Made by a program: the position numbers and the translations under genes
In this document: positions 35,841 through 44,869 of the stretch, piece after piece
Position numbering within the stretch: position 1 is the first letter of the stretch
Layout: every line of letters starts with the position of its first letter
The notes under the pieces: generated by a model
Database searches by the model: none
What the model saw: only the letters and a program-made list of their open reading frames with translations
What the model was told of the DNA's origin: nothing
Origin: Streptomyces sp. NBC_01235
Lineage (GTDB): Bacteria > Actinomycetota > Actinomycetes > Streptomycetales > Streptomycetaceae
Assembly: GCF_035989285.1 (NCBI RefSeq)
Contig: NZ_CP108513.1
Span: 2,046,001 to 2,110,000 of the forward strand
DNA length: 64,000 nucleotides
Reading direction: 5' to 3'

Positions 35841-37015
35841 GCGGATGCCTCCGCGTTCACGGTAACCGCGGCCGGCGCCCAGCCGGGGGCTCCGCCGTGC
35901 AGAGCCGTGTAGTACGGGTCACCGGGCCCGATCTCGCCCCGATGCACGGTCGTGTCCGTGAACGCCGACTTGTACAGCGCGGTGATCAGCTCCAGGCTGG
36001 TGCGCCCGTCCGCGCCGCTGCTGCGCGGCCGCCGGCCGGCCCGCATGCTCGCGACCAGCTCACGCAGCTGCGCCAGGTGCGAGCTCGGGACGTCCGCGCC
36101 GAAGTCCTGCCAGGCCGCCGCCTGCTCGCCGGAGACGTCCGGGGCGGGGGTGATGCGCCAGTTCGCGTTGGAGTGGCCGTAGAGGTGGGTGAGCTCGACG
36201 GTGGCGCGTTCGCAGTCGATACGGATGCGGCTGACCTCGTCGGGGCTCAGGACACTGTTGACGACCGTGGCCATGGCCCCGCTCTCGAAGCGGACCAGGG
36301 CGGTGGAGACGTCCTCCGTCTCCACATCGTGCACGAGCCGGCCTGCCATGGCCCGCACCTCGCTCCACGGACCGAGGAGGTCCAGCAGGAGGTCCATCTG
36401 ATGAATCCCGTGGCCCATGGCGGGGCCGCCGCCCTCGGTCTGCCAGCGACCGCGCCACGGCACGGCGTAGTAGGCGGTGTCCCGGTACCAGGTGGTCTGG
36501 CAGTGCGCGACGAGCGGCCGCCCGAGAGCCTGCTCGGCGAGCAGCCGCCGCACGTGCCGCGACCCGGACCCGAATCGGTGCTGGAAGACGATCGAGGAGT
36601 ACGGACCGCTCTCCGCCCCCTCCTCCGCCTGCACGGCGTCGTAGTCGGCGAGGGTCGGCACCGGCGGCTTCTCGCACCACACCCAGGCACCGGCCCGCAG
36701 CGCGGCCACGGTCTGCTCGCGGTGCAGGGTCGGCGGGGTGCAGATGGTCACCAGGTCGGGCCGCTGCTCCGCCAGCATCCGCTCCAGATCGGTGTAGCCG
36801 TGCGGAACACCGCCTTCCGCGCAGAACGTCTCGACGGCGGTGGCATCGATGTCAACGGCCGCCACGACCTCGGTCTCGCCCTCGGCGGCGAGCTGCTTGA
36901 GGGCGGGCAGATGGGAGCCGCGACCGATGGCGCCGGTACCGATGACGGCGGCCCGGACACGGCGCCCGGCAAGCGGAACGGGCAGCGGAGGGGACGGCCG
37001 ACTGGATGGGGACAT
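35837..37015 (-). CDS. Gfo/Idh/MocA-family NAD(P) oxidoreductase
   Basis: A 392-aa enzyme from ATG 37015 (GTG 37030 possible). [20 protein letters not shown] is the NAD-binding motif; [14 protein letters not shown] is the conserved EKP motif; [20 protein letters not shown] carries the catalytic His context (D..iH..Dl). First gene of an operon with PmoA and the broken cupin; a LacI-type operator lies ~85 bp upstream, so it probably acts in uptake and use of a sugar or inositol-like compound. Confidence 0.9.
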   Translation of the reverse strand: MSPSSRPSPPLPVPLAGRRVRAAVIGTGAIGRGSHLPALKQLAAEGETEVVAAVDIDATAVETFCAEGGVPHGYTDLERMLAEQRPDLVTICTPPTLHREQTVAALRAGAWVWCEKPPVPTLADYDAVQAEEGAESGPYSSIVFQHRFGSGSRHVRRLLAEQALGRPLVAHCQTTWYRDTAYYAVPWRGRWQTEGGGPAMGHGIHQMDLLLDLLGPWSEVRAMAGRLVHDVETEDVSTALVRFESGAMATVVNSVLSPDEVSRIRIDCERATVELTHLYGHSNANWRITPAPDVSGEQAAAWQDFGADVPSSHLAQLRELVASMRAGRRPRSSGADGRTSLELITALYKSAFTDTTVHRGEIGPGDPYYTALHGGAPGWAPAAVTVNAEASA

Positions 37016-37097
37016 GGGCGTGATCAGCACTCCTCCGACGGACGGCCGAATGACCGGGCGGGCCAGCAACCGAGTGAAAGCGAACAGCACGCACACG

Positions 37098-37112
37098 CAG
37101 CAAGCGCTTTCC
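37098..37112. promoter_or_regulatory. LacI-family operator candidate
   Basis: GCAAGCGCTTTCC with the AAGCGCTT palindrome (37102-37109) fits the LacI/GalR consensus (A..CG.T). It lies upstream of the Gfo/Idh operon on the minus strand. The cognate regulator is not adjacent; the LacI gene at the end of the window is 26 kb away and only one candidate. Confidence 0.6.
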
Positions 37113-37328
37113 CTCGGCAGCAACGTATGTGGCGGCCGGGCGGCCGGTCAACCATGGCGTCCGAGCCTGCGGCACCGAAACGCCGCTGGTCGCGCCGCCC
37201 GCGAAACCCCTGTGCCGGACCTGTCACACGGGACCGATACCCTTCCTTTGCACACCCTTGATCATCGGGCGCGGCGGCGTGCCGTCTCCGTCGCCCCTCT
37301 CCGATCGGCACTTGGACTCCGTAACCTC

Positions 37329-38204
37329 ATGTCTTGGTTTGAATCCCTCGTCCTCGGACTCGTCCAGGGGCTGACCGAGTTCCTCCCTGTCTCCTCCAGC
37401 GCGCATCTGCGGTTGACCGCCGCATTCTCCGGCTGGAAGGACCCCGGTGCCGCCTTCACGGCGATCACGCAGATCGGTACGGAAGCGGCGGTCCTGATCT
37501 ACTTCCGCAAGGACATCGGCCGGATCATCTCGGCATGGAGCCGGTCCCTCTTCGACAAGACGATGCGCAAGGACCACGACGCCCAGATGGGCTGGCTGGT
37601 GATCGTCGGCTCGATTCCGATCGGTGTGCTGGGCGTGACGCTGAAGGACCAGATCGAGGGACCCTTCCGTGACCTGCGGATCACGGCCACCATGCTGGTC
37701 GTCGTCGGCATCGTGATCGGCGTCGCCGACCGGCTCGCGGCCCGGGACGAGACGGGCGGGAAGCACCGCGCGCCCAAGCAGCGCAAGACCCTGGAGAACC
37801 TGGGCGTCAAGGACGGCCTGATCTTCGGCCTCTGCCAGGCCTGCGCCCTCATCCCCGGCGTCTCGCGCTCCGGCGCCACCATCAGCGGCGGCCTGTTCAT
37901 GGGCTACAAGCGCGAGGCCGCGGCCCGCTACTCCTTCCTGCTGGCCATTCCGGCCGTACTGGCCTCCGGGGTCTTCGAGTTGAAGGACGCGGTCGAGGGC
38001 GGTCACGTGGCATGGGGGCCGACGATGTTCGCGACGGTGATCGCCTTCGCGTCCGGATACGCCGTCATCGCCTGGTTCATGAAGTTCATCTCGCACAAGA
38101 GCTTCATGCCGTTCGTCTACTACCGCATCGCACTCGGCATCGTCATCATCGCGCTGGTCACGACGGGTGCGCTGAGCCCGCACGCGGCGGAGTCCGGGTC
38201 CTGA
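37329..38204 (+). CDS. uppP: Undecaprenyl-diphosphatase (BacA/UppP)
   Basis: A 291-aa polytopic membrane enzyme starting [20 protein letters not shown]. The active-site motifs are [11 protein letters not shown] (residues ~17-27) and [10 protein letters not shown] (~176-185). It dephosphorylates undecaprenyl pyrophosphate for peptidoglycan synthesis and gives some bacitracin resistance when overexpressed. Eight hydrophobic segments fit the family. Monocistronic; 38205-38350 contains no gene. Confidence 0.95.
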   Translation: MSWFESLVLGLVQGLTEFLPVSSSAHLRLTAAFSGWKDPGAAFTAITQIGTEAAVLIYFRKDIGRIISAWSRSLFDKTMRKDHDAQMGWLVIVGSIPIGVLGVTLKDQIEGPFRDLRITATMLVVVGIVIGVADRLAARDETGGKHRAPKQRKTLENLGVKDGLIFGLCQACALIPGVSRSGATISGGLFMGYKREAAARYSFLLAIPAVLASGVFELKDAVEGGHVAWGPTMFATVIAFASGYAVIAWFMKFISHKSFMPFVYYRIALGIVIIALVTTGALSPHAAESGS

Positions 38205-38350
38205 TCCCGGGCCACACATGTAGCACCATCTAGCATTTCCTAGCGCCTGACTGCATCACCACTCCATGATCATCTCCCACTCATCTCCCACCTGGGAGGC
38301 GGGACGCACTCCCCCTAGGGTGTATGCGTCCGCAAAGTAGGGGATGACAC

Positions 38351-38386
38351 GGAAGGGCCCGCACGGCTTGCCGTGCGGGCCCTTCC
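38351..38386. terminator. Strong hairpin terminator after uppP
   Basis: GGAAGGGCCCGCACGG (38351-38366) pairs perfectly with CCGTGCGGGCCCTTCC (38371-38386) around a 4-nt CTTG loop. It marks the end of the conserved block before the accessory region. Confidence 0.9.
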
Positions 38387-38716
38387 GCACAGAGGGTAGA
38401 GCGGGTCAGCTGAGGTTCATGTCCGGCCCAGGCCGCGACCCTCGCCAGGCGGAAACGCAGCCGCTCATCCACCGTGCCCGGGGCAGCACCGGTGAGGTCG
38501 TCCAGCGCGGCGGCCGTGGAAGCCGACGGGTTCGCGGATTCCTGAGGCCCTGTCGCGCCGAACTCGGAGGTGTCGGAGCTCTTCAGGGCGAAGAGACCGG
38601 CGGGTTCCCGTTTTCAAGATGGAGATATACCAGCTGATCCACTCGTTGCCGGACGGGCTTCGCGCAACGGGAAAAGTCCGATGCATCAGACGATTGGGCG
38701 ACCTAGCATCGCGGGC
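38387..38716. other. Intergenic region at the edge of the accessory island
   Basis: 330 bp with no recognised gene. TAGCAT at 38704-38709 lies 7 nt before the ATG of the PIN-like gene and is a plausible -10 for a leaderless message. I see no tRNA or attachment-site repeat. Confidence 0.4.
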
Positions 38717-39733
38717 ATGGCAACACCCCTTCCGCTGATGGTCTATCTCGACCTGAACCACTGGTATGCCCTCGGAGACGCACTCGCGGGCAACCCACAG
38801 AACCCCGACCACGTCACGGCTCTGAAGCAGTTCCAGGGCCAAGTCGAGCGGGGAGAGGTCATATTTCCCCTCTCGACCGTGCACTACATGGAGTTGACCG
38901 AGAATCCCCGCGACGCTCACCGCGAGCGGGCGGCGGACGCGATGGCCTTGTTGTCCAGGTTCGTGACCATGGCACCCGGGTCTAAGATCATCGATGAGGA
39001 ACTGGCGCTGGAGCTCAACCGCCGGCTCGGCCGCCCCGCCTTCCCCAAGAAGGTGACGAAATTCGGTATCGGCGTGGGGTTCGCGTTCGGCGAGGCCAAG
39101 CGGATGGTACTGAACGGAATCACGGAGGAGAACCGCCAAGAGCTGGAATCCGGCCTGGGGATGTCAGCGTCGGAGTTCGAGGCCTCGGCGAACACAACCA
39201 CCGAGTACTGGGTCCTGAGGGGGCCACCCGGGACTCTTCGGTCCGCGATCCCGGATTATGACCCTTATGCGGCCCGGCGCGTCGCGGACGATCAGCTCGC
39301 CAGTTTCAGCGTCATGATCAACACACTGCGCACCGTCCCGGAAATCGCTAAGCGATCGATGGACGCCATCGTCGCCCGCCAGCTCAGCTTCGACATCATC
39401 GACAACTACACCCGTGCGCTCATGAGCGCCGGCTTCGTGAAGCAGGGTCCGTTTCACAGCCGGGACGATCTCACGAGTTTCCTGATGGCGCTTCCGTCCC
39501 GCAAGGTCGTCACAATGATGCATTTCCACTATCTCAAGGACGTGCACCGGAACTGGACGATCAACGATCTGCGCGACATAGCCGCGCTGTCGATCGCGAT
39601 TCCGTACTGCGACGTGGTCGTCACGGATAAGAAGGCGTGGGACACCGCGGTCAACCGTGCCCATCTCGACAAGGAGTTCAACACTCCGATCTTCAGCAGC
39701 CTCACCGACCTCGCGAAGCACCTGACAGTCTGA
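38717..39733 (+). CDS. PIN-like nuclease domain protein (~338 aa)
   Basis: ATG 38717 without a Shine-Dalgarno, probably leaderless. The N-terminus LPLMVYLDLNHWYALGDALA puts an Asp (~12) where PIN nucleases have the first catalytic residue; STVHYMELTENP gives the conserved Glu (~59); the C-terminal DLRDIAALSIAIPYCDVVVT and TDKKAWD supply further acidic residues in the PIN order. The ~200 aa between is helical and long for VapC-type toxins (~130 aa), so it is a stand-alone larger PIN protein. It is bounded by hairpins on both sides and has lower GC than core genes. A role in RNA cleavage or defence is inference. Confidence 0.65.
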   Translation: MATPLPLMVYLDLNHWYALGDALAGNPQNPDHVTALKQFQGQVERGEVIFPLSTVHYMELTENPRDAHRERAADAMALLSRFVTMAPGSKIIDEELALELNRRLGRPAFPKKVTKFGIGVGFAFGEAKRMVLNGITEENRQELESGLGMSASEFEASANTTTEYWVLRGPPGTLRSAIPDYDPYAARRVADDQLASFSVMINTLRTVPEIAKRSMDAIVARQLSFDIIDNYTRALMSAGFVKQGPFHSRDDLTSFLMALPSRKVVTMMHFHYLKDVHRNWTINDLRDIAALSIAIPYCDVVVTDKKAWDTAVNRAHLDKEFNTPIFSSLTDLAKHLTV

Positions 39734-39742
39734 TCGTCCTGT

Positions 39743-39770
39743 GGTCTCCGGCGGCATGCCGCCGGAGACC
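39743..39770. terminator. Hairpin after the PIN-like gene
   Basis: GGTCTCCGGCGGC pairs with GCCGCCGGAGACC (39743-39770) with a very short loop, 10 bp after the stop. Confidence 0.8.
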
Positions 39771-39884
39771 AGCGCTGGTCAGGCCTGTGTTGGGTCCTGT
39801 TTAAAGTGGTACGGATGAGCCGCTTGGAGATACTTCATTGCGGTTGGATCGCCGAAGCCCCGAGCAAGACACCGATGAGATGCG

Positions 39885-40160
39885 TCAATGCACCAGCCGG
39901 GACACGCATCGGCTTCCACCAAGACCCTTGACGGCCTCACACGAGTACGCCCAGTCCCCGACGCGGAACAGCGGCGCGGGAGCGGTCAACTGGTTCGCCA
40001 CCAGTACCTCGATGACCTGGCCGTGCGTCAGGTCCGCCCGCGAATCCGGTGGCCGCAGCCCGTCGACGATCCCCGCGACGTCCAGCCGACGCAGAAACTC
40101 GGCAGCGACAGGCAGAGCGCCCAGGCGCTTGGTCACCACGGACTCAACCACGACCTCCAC
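39885..40160 (-). pseudogene. IS1634/DUF4277-type transposase N-terminal remnant
   Basis: The frame reads TKRLGALPVAAEFLRRLDVA, then GIVDGL and LTHGQVIEVLVANQLTAPAP, the DUF4277 N-terminal domain of IS1634-type transposases. It stops after ~90 aa, and the catalytic DDE domain is absent. The surrounding 39771-39884 and 40161-40396 contain no other gene. Confidence 0.75.
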
Positions 40161-40396
40161 ACGACACCGTCCGCCCGGACGACACTCCGGGCCGTCTACG
40201 AGACGGTCCTCAAACCAAGCGGTTGGCTGCGGCGACTGCGGGTCGGGCAAGGGCGGCAGAGCTCGACCTGGTACCTCGGCGACGGCAGCCAACCCCAAAG
40301 CCCCTGCTCCCGCTCTCCCGACTCAGGGCGGCGCCAACCTGGAAGACCGACAGCGACCTCCGGGCTTCCAGCCCCTCAGGAGCGGACAGGCCATTC

Positions 40397-41371
40397 TCAG
40401 ACCTCCCGGGGATCTTGCTGATCGAGCGCAGCCAGCACGCGAGTTGGATCGTCGATCAGATCGAACAGGCCGCTGGTCCGTCGCGCCCACTGCTCTGGAT
40501 CCTCTCCCTCCGCGAACGCCGCAGCCGACGCGAACTGGTCCTGGAGGTTGACTGGCAGTCTGCCAGCCAGGGACGCACCGAGCTCTCGGCCCAGGACGGC
40601 TCGCGACGATGACGGCCGCATGAAGCGGGCCAGCTTGCCGGTCGCCGGGACGGCGGTACCGCTCACTCCCTCGAGAGCCGCGACGGCATCGCGCACCCAG
40701 CCGCCATCCCAGGTGTCGGGGAGCGGAACAGCGATCCGCTGAACGCTGGCGATCGCGTCCCTCCCCAGCGCGAGCGAGAGCCCTCCCGGATCCTCGTGGT
40801 AGTTCAGGTAGCGGGCGACGTCGACGCCTGGCGGGCAGACCTCGTCGAGCCCGACGTCGCCGACGAAGTTGCTGGGGTCGACGAGCCACCCCTCCCGCAC
40901 CACGACGGATGGCTTCAGACGGACGCGATACAGATAGAACTGGCTGCGCTGGTCGGCCTGGTCGCGGATCCGACGCAGCATGTTGTGGACAGCGGCCTCG
41001 TACGTGCCGACGTGGAGGGCCTTCGCCCGCTGGCGCGCGGCCCACGCGGAAACCCGCTGCTCTCCGCCCATCCTCCTGCGGGTCTCGGGAGTCAAGACGG
41101 CTGCCGGGTCGAAGTGCCGCGTCGGCCAGTCCAGCTGCGTGCTCGTGTGGTACCAGGAGAACTGCGCGACCCTGTCGTCGTCGAGCGCCGGGTCGCCGGA
41201 GTCGAGCGTCACCCGAGGCGGGCCCTCGTGCTCGCAGGCCATGCCGCAGCCGGGGCAGGTCTCCTTCGCCTGCTCCCACCGATCGATCCAGTCCAGATCG
41301 ACGCGCCACCGATGATCGCAGCGCCCACAGAGCATCTGCCGCTCGCGCGTGAAGTCGATTTGCCGTTCCAC
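40397..41371 (-). CDS. Zinc-ribbon protein of unknown function in the CBASS-like operon
   Basis: About 324 aa from GTG 41371 (GGAGAA ~9 nt upstream). The N-terminus has a zinc ribbon: MLCGRCDHRW and CPGCGMACEH (residues ~13-50). A mid-part of ~200 aa contains FSWYHTSTQLDWPTRHFDP, an HVGTYEAAVHNMLRR stretch and LNYHEDPGGLSLAL. The H-x-GT...A pattern recalls ADP-ribosyltransferase-like folds, but this is only a weak resemblance. It is the last gene after SLATT, CD-NTase and the 66-aa gene, all on the same strand with short gaps (38 bp), so it is probably co-transcribed and may be an effector or accessory protein. Confidence 0.6.
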   Translation of the reverse strand: MERQIDFTRERQMLCGRCDHRWRVDLDWIDRWEQAKETCPGCGMACEHEGPPRVTLDSGDPALDDDRVAQFSWYHTSTQLDWPTRHFDPAAVLTPETRRRMGGEQRVSAWAARQRAKALHVGTYEAAVHNMLRRIRDQADQRSQFYLYRVRLKPSVVVREGWLVDPSNFVGDVGLDEVCPPGVDVARYLNYHEDPGGLSLALGRDAIASVQRIAVPLPDTWDGGWVRDAVAALEGVSGTAVPATGKLARFMRPSSSRAVLGRELGASLAGRLPVNLQDQFASAAAFAEGEDPEQWARRTSGLFDLIDDPTRVLAALDQQDPREV

Positions 41372-41409
41372 GGCACCATTCTCCGGAAGCGTCCGACGGA
41401 GAACCAGCC

Positions 41410-41609
41410 TCAGCCGAGGTCTCGAAGCCGCCGGAACTCCGCTTCCGCGGCATCTGCTTCGTCGCGGAGCAGGTCGACGATCTGCTCCGCGGACCTGCTG
41501 GGATCCTCGGAACACAGCTCAGCAGCGCAGCGAACGCGTACCACTTGCCCGCGAAGGCCCTCTCGGCGTTGAGCAGGGACTCGGACATGGCAGCGAGAGA
41601 ACTGCTCAT
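41410..41609 (-). CDS. Small protein (~66 aa) with an apparent frameshift
   Basis: Frame 1 reads SESLLNAERAFAGKWYAFAA and frame 2 continues with SEDPSRSAEQIVDLLRDEAD to the stop. Together they give ~66 helical residues. The 200-bp span becomes a multiple of three if one base is added near 41520. Its position between the CD-NTase and the zinc-ribbon gene makes it a probable part of the operon. No family recognised. Confidence 0.45.
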
Positions 41610-41695
41610 GCTTCAACCCTACGGGCGGATGCGCCTGATGCGACGAGACCCCGGCAGATTCGGCTGGGTCTCGTCGCGCTCCGAGGATCCGTTCC

Positions 41696-42962
41696 CTACA
41701 AGACGTTCGCCGTCTTTACGCTCGTGTTGCTGACCGGCACGTCGATCCGGTCCCGAGCGACGACGACCCCGTCCTTGACGACGTAGCACTCGACGACGTG
41801 CTCGCCCTTGAAGTCCGAGTGCTCGATGCGGACTCCCCGCTTGCTCGAGTCGACGATCTGGCCGCGGATCTTGTCCCGCCGCTCGGCTTCCGGACCACGA
41901 TTGAGCACCTTCCACTTGAGTGTGTAGGGCTCCCCGACCGAGCAGCTGGTGACCACGAACCTCAAGCTCTTGTCGGCCTTGAGCAGGATCCCGCCGCGAC
42001 GCATCGCGCGGAGCCAGGTCGGACGCCATCCGGCCTGCGTGACCTCGCAGTCGATGGACACGCTCTCGGACACGTCGACCGGGAACTCGTCCTCGATGAA
42101 CTCCTCGGTGTCCCTGAACGACCGGGACGACTCGCTCGCGCTCATCGCCAGCGGCACCGACGTGCCGAAGACCTCGCGCCACTTCTTGTTGGCGGACGTC
42201 TTGCCTTCGGCTGGAACTGCGCCTTGACGTGGACCTGCTGCCGGCTGCCCAGCGCCAGGGAGTACTCCTGCTCTGGTTGATCTTTGAGGAATTCGAAGAA
42301 GTCGCGGCCATGAGGTCGAACGAGCCTGTGCCCGCTGCGTCGTAGTCGTCGGTCTGGTCGAAGAAGTTGTAGACGAGGGTGTCGATGAGCAGGCCGCCCA
42401 TGTTCACGCCGTTCGCGTTCTTCCATGCCCGTGCCATCCGGGCGAGGTGGCGCATGTTCGTCGAGGTGCGGTCGTTGCACTCCTTGGTCGCGGCGATCTC
42501 CTCGCGCGGCTTGGTGACCTTCCAGCCCTCAGCCTTCGTGTCCGGGTAGTCGAAGCTGCCATCGGCGTTCTCGAATGCCGGCTGGACCTCGAACTTGAAG
42601 GCGTTGGACGTGAACCGCACTCGGACGACGCACTGGTCGACGCGGATCTCCGTGTTCTTGTACCGCGCCTTGAGGTCGTCGCGAACCCTCTCGAGAATCC
42701 TCCGCGGGCCGGTGTCCCCGTCGTAGCTCGGCCGGATCCCGGAAGGGAGGATGAAGATCATGTCGAGGTCGGACACGCCCTTGATCGCGGTGTGCCGGCC
42801 GAACGATCCGACCATCAGCTTGTAGTCGGTGCAGCCGTCCTTGTCGCGGAAGTCCTTGTTGAGCGCCTTCGTGATCTCGTCCCGGCGCGAGGCGACCGTC
42901 GTGGCCGGCTCTCCGACCTTCAGGTTCTGGAGCAGCGTTTCGAAGATCTCTGAGGTCTTCAT
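41696..42962 (-). CDS. CD-NTase (SMODS) with C-terminal AGS-C sensor domain; two apparent frameshifts
   Basis: Start ATG 42962, overlapping the SLATT stop (ATGA). The nucleotidyltransferase core is GSFGRHTAIKGVSDLDMIF (G52, S53, D65, D67) with the third acidic residue in FKFEVQPAF (E125). The C-terminal ~140 residues (SVGEPYTLKWKVLNRGPEAE; KGEHVVECYVVKDGVVVARD) match the adenylyl/guanylyl cyclase-SMODS C-terminal sensor domain. Two breaks, near 42306 and 42207, each look like one lost base; restoring both gives one 422-aa protein. CD-NTases make cyclic oligonucleotides on phage infection. If the breaks are real the gene is inactive. Confidence 0.85.
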
Positions 42963-43594
42963 CGTGATGCCTCGCCTTCGCCGAGCCGGAGCGCCTCCGG
43001 GAGGAAGAGGTCGATCTCGTGCGAGGTGAACGTCATCTCCTCGTTGTTCTGCAGCCCGCCCTGGGCGCGCTCGAACGCCCTGTTGCTCGTCCTGGGCGCG
43101 TCGGCGTACGCGTCGCGTGCGGCCTGCTGCAGCTCGTCCCGCCGCTCTCGGCCCTCCGCGTTGGAGACGGTGCCGGACATCAGGTCGGCGATGAGGGAGA
43201 CGTAGGACTCCCGGACGTCCCACAGCCGAGAGGCGATGCCGCGGTGGGCCTCGGACTCCTCCTCGAACTTGAAGGTCTTCGTCCCAAGGCTCATCCAGCT
43301 GACCAGGAGCGCGATAGAAGAGGTCGCGAGGCTCGTCAGCACTGCGTTGCCGAGCAGGCCGACCACCGCGGCGAGGAAGGTGCCCGAGCCGATCGCGGTG
43401 AGAGCAATGAGGACGCCCTGCTGCCACCGGTGCTTGGTGAAGCAGATGTCCGCCTGCTTCTCATGGGTCTTGTGGCTGTAGACCACGCGTCCGAAGGCCT
43501 CTCGCATCTGCGCCAGAAGGTACGGGTCGCGGTCGGGCACTGCTTCGCTCTCGTGTGTCAATTCGTTCCTACTCGGTCGAGAACTCCTGGACAT
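42959..43594 (-). CDS. SLATT-domain two-TM membrane protein (CBASS effector type)
   Basis: About 211 aa from ATG 43594 (GTG 43537 is an alternative start). Two membrane helices: GVLIALTAIGSGTFLAAVVG (~90-112) and VLTSLATSSIALLVSWMSL (~116-135), preceded by YSHKTHEKQADICFTKHRW and followed by a long helical cytosolic part. This is the SMODS-associated SLATT architecture. SLATT proteins are predicted pore-forming effectors triggered by nucleotides made by the partner CD-NTase. The stop overlaps the CD-NTase start, so the two are translationally coupled. Confidence 0.8.
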   Translation of the reverse strand: MSRSSRPSRNELTHESEAVPDRDPYLLAQMREAFGRVVYSHKTHEKQADICFTKHRWQQGVLIALTAIGSGTFLAAVVGLLGNAVLTSLATSSIALLVSWMSLGTKTFKFEEESEAHRGIASRLWDVRESYVSLIADLMSGTVSNAEGRERRDELQQAARDAYADAPRTSNRAFERAQGGLQNNEEMTFTSHEIDLFLPEALRLGEGEASR

Positions 43595-43661
43595 GCGCCT
43601 GAAAGTCAGGTGCACGTCTTCTGAGTATGGCGGCGACCACTGACACTCCGACCGACTCGAG

Positions 43662-43910
43662 CTACCTCCCGTTCAGGCCGCGCTCGATCCGGCCCGCCCT
43701 GCGGTCTTTTCCTGCTTCGCGCGAGTAGCGGAGAGCGGTGGACACGATGCCGCGGAGCCGCTCGCCCTCTTTCTCCGCGGCGGCCCCGCGAGGCTCCCGG
43801 CTCCAGGCCCGGGCGAGAGCGAGGCTCGTTGCCCATTCGCGCAGGAGGTTGTGGCGATGGCGTCCTCCCGGCTCGAAGGCCTCGGCCTTCAGCTCCTCCT
43901 CCTCGCCGCG
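43662..43910 (-). pseudogene. C-terminal gene remnant, unrecognised
   Basis: A minus-strand frame of ~80 aa without a start codon: WCQARKLGLRGEEEELKAEA, NLLREWATSLALARAWSREP, then YSREAGKDRRAGRIERG to the stop. It has good helical, charged composition and coding bias, so it is probably the tail of a truncated gene. Family unknown. 43911-44065 shows nothing further. Confidence 0.4.
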
Positions 43911-44065
43911 CAGGCCGAGCTTCCGCGCTTGGCACCAGCTGCGTCAGTCATGGGTGGGCATGGCAGCGCTGTTGCGGGCAGGCGAAGACCAGCTCGTCCT
44001 GAGCGAAACCGACGTGTTCGGCTGACGAGTCGAGAGCGGCTCGTACTTGAGGAAGGAGGCAACTG

Positions 44066-44671
44066 TTGGGTTCATCAACTGCAGCAGGCGATACATCCGA
44101 GAACAGCAGCGATATACCACGGTCAGTTCGACACTCGGCACGCACGACCGCGAGCGTAGAGCCCGCCGACAATCAGAGCGCCTCGCGAACACGACGGCCG
44201 CGCCACCCGGCCTCTCCGGTCGTACTCGAGGACCTCCGGAAGGCGGGAGCCGCCAAGGCCGACGGCGCGTCTCCTCTGTCACAGTCGCAAGTCGACCGGC
44301 TCGTCGCCATCCTGCGCCGGGCAGGCTCTCAGGCCAGTGCACCTCGTGGACGCGGAGCGCCACACCGGACGGCTGGGGGCCGTGGGAGCGGTACTCTGCA
44401 CCGGCGGCACGGGGTGCGGTCACGCTCCTCTCGCGTTCGCGCTCAAAGTCCCCGGTCGCGGCAGCCACACAGCGATCATCCCCATCGTATGCGCGCTCAC
44501 CGACGATGTGCGACGCTGCGAAGCGCGCCTACTTCGTCTCGTTCGGGTGGCTCGTGTGCACCTGCTCCAGGAAGACTGTGCGCTCGTGGACGTAGAACCA
44601 GATGCGCGCGGTGCCCTTCGCAGTCGGTTTGTGCTGCCACCGCTCATGGGTCGCGCCGCCACGCTCGATGA
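44066..44671 (+). CDS. Possible protein from a TTG start, unrecognised
   Basis: TTG at 44066 follows the strong site GGAAGGAGG (44051-44059) at 6 nt. The first ~100 residues look protein-like (SPVVLEDLRKAGAAKADGAS; SQVDRLVAILRRAGSQ), and the later part is Arg-rich and overlaps the toxin gene on the other strand, so the true end may be earlier through a frameshift. Function unknown. Confidence 0.35.
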   Translation: MGSSTAAGDTSENSSDIPRSVRHSARTTASVEPADNQSASRTRRPRHPASPVVLEDLRKAGAAKADGASPLSQSQVDRLVAILRRAGSQASAPRGRGAPHRTAGGRGSGTLHRRHGVRSRSSRVRAQSPRSRQPHSDHPHRMRAHRRCATLRSAPTSSRSGGSCAPAPGRLCARGRRTRCARCPSQSVCAATAHGSRRHAR

Positions 44672-44867
44672 CGCCGAGCTCACCCTTGAGCCGATAGTTC
44701 GTCGGCGTCGTCCGCGTGAGGAAGTCCCAGGTCTCCGTCATGGAGTTGCGGATCGTCGCGACGAGGTCGCGCCATCCCTTCTGTGCGTCGGCTGTGGCGA
44801 AGCGGATCTCGTACTCGATCTTCTTCGGAGGGCGAGGAACCAGCTCGCCCTTCCTGGCGGCCGCCAC
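44529..44867 (-). CDS. RelE/ParE-type toxin
   Basis: 112 aa. The pattern ADAQKGWRDLVATIRNSMTE, YRLKGELGV, WQHKPTAKGTARIWFYVHER, VFLEQVHTSHPNETK matches the RelE-like fold (central 'R..y.....v.l..v...h.k'). The GTG start is 2 nt after the antitoxin stop, so the two are coupled. Probably an mRNA interferase; the target is not known. Confidence 0.8.
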   Translation of the reverse strand: MAAARKGELVPRPPKKIEYEIRFATADAQKGWRDLVATIRNSMTETWDFLTRTTPTNYRLKGELGVIERGGATHERWQHKPTAKGTARIWFYVHERTVFLEQVHTSHPNETK

Positions 44868-44869
44868 GG

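Noticed and set aside
38387..39790. Integrative element attachment site at the island border
   Set aside because: No tRNA gene and no direct repeat flanking the 38.7-46.2 kb region was found by eye.
40397..41371. Firm assignment as an ADP-ribosyltransferase effector
   Set aside because: Only an H-x-GT pattern and a few spaced residues suggest it; no full motif set was visible.
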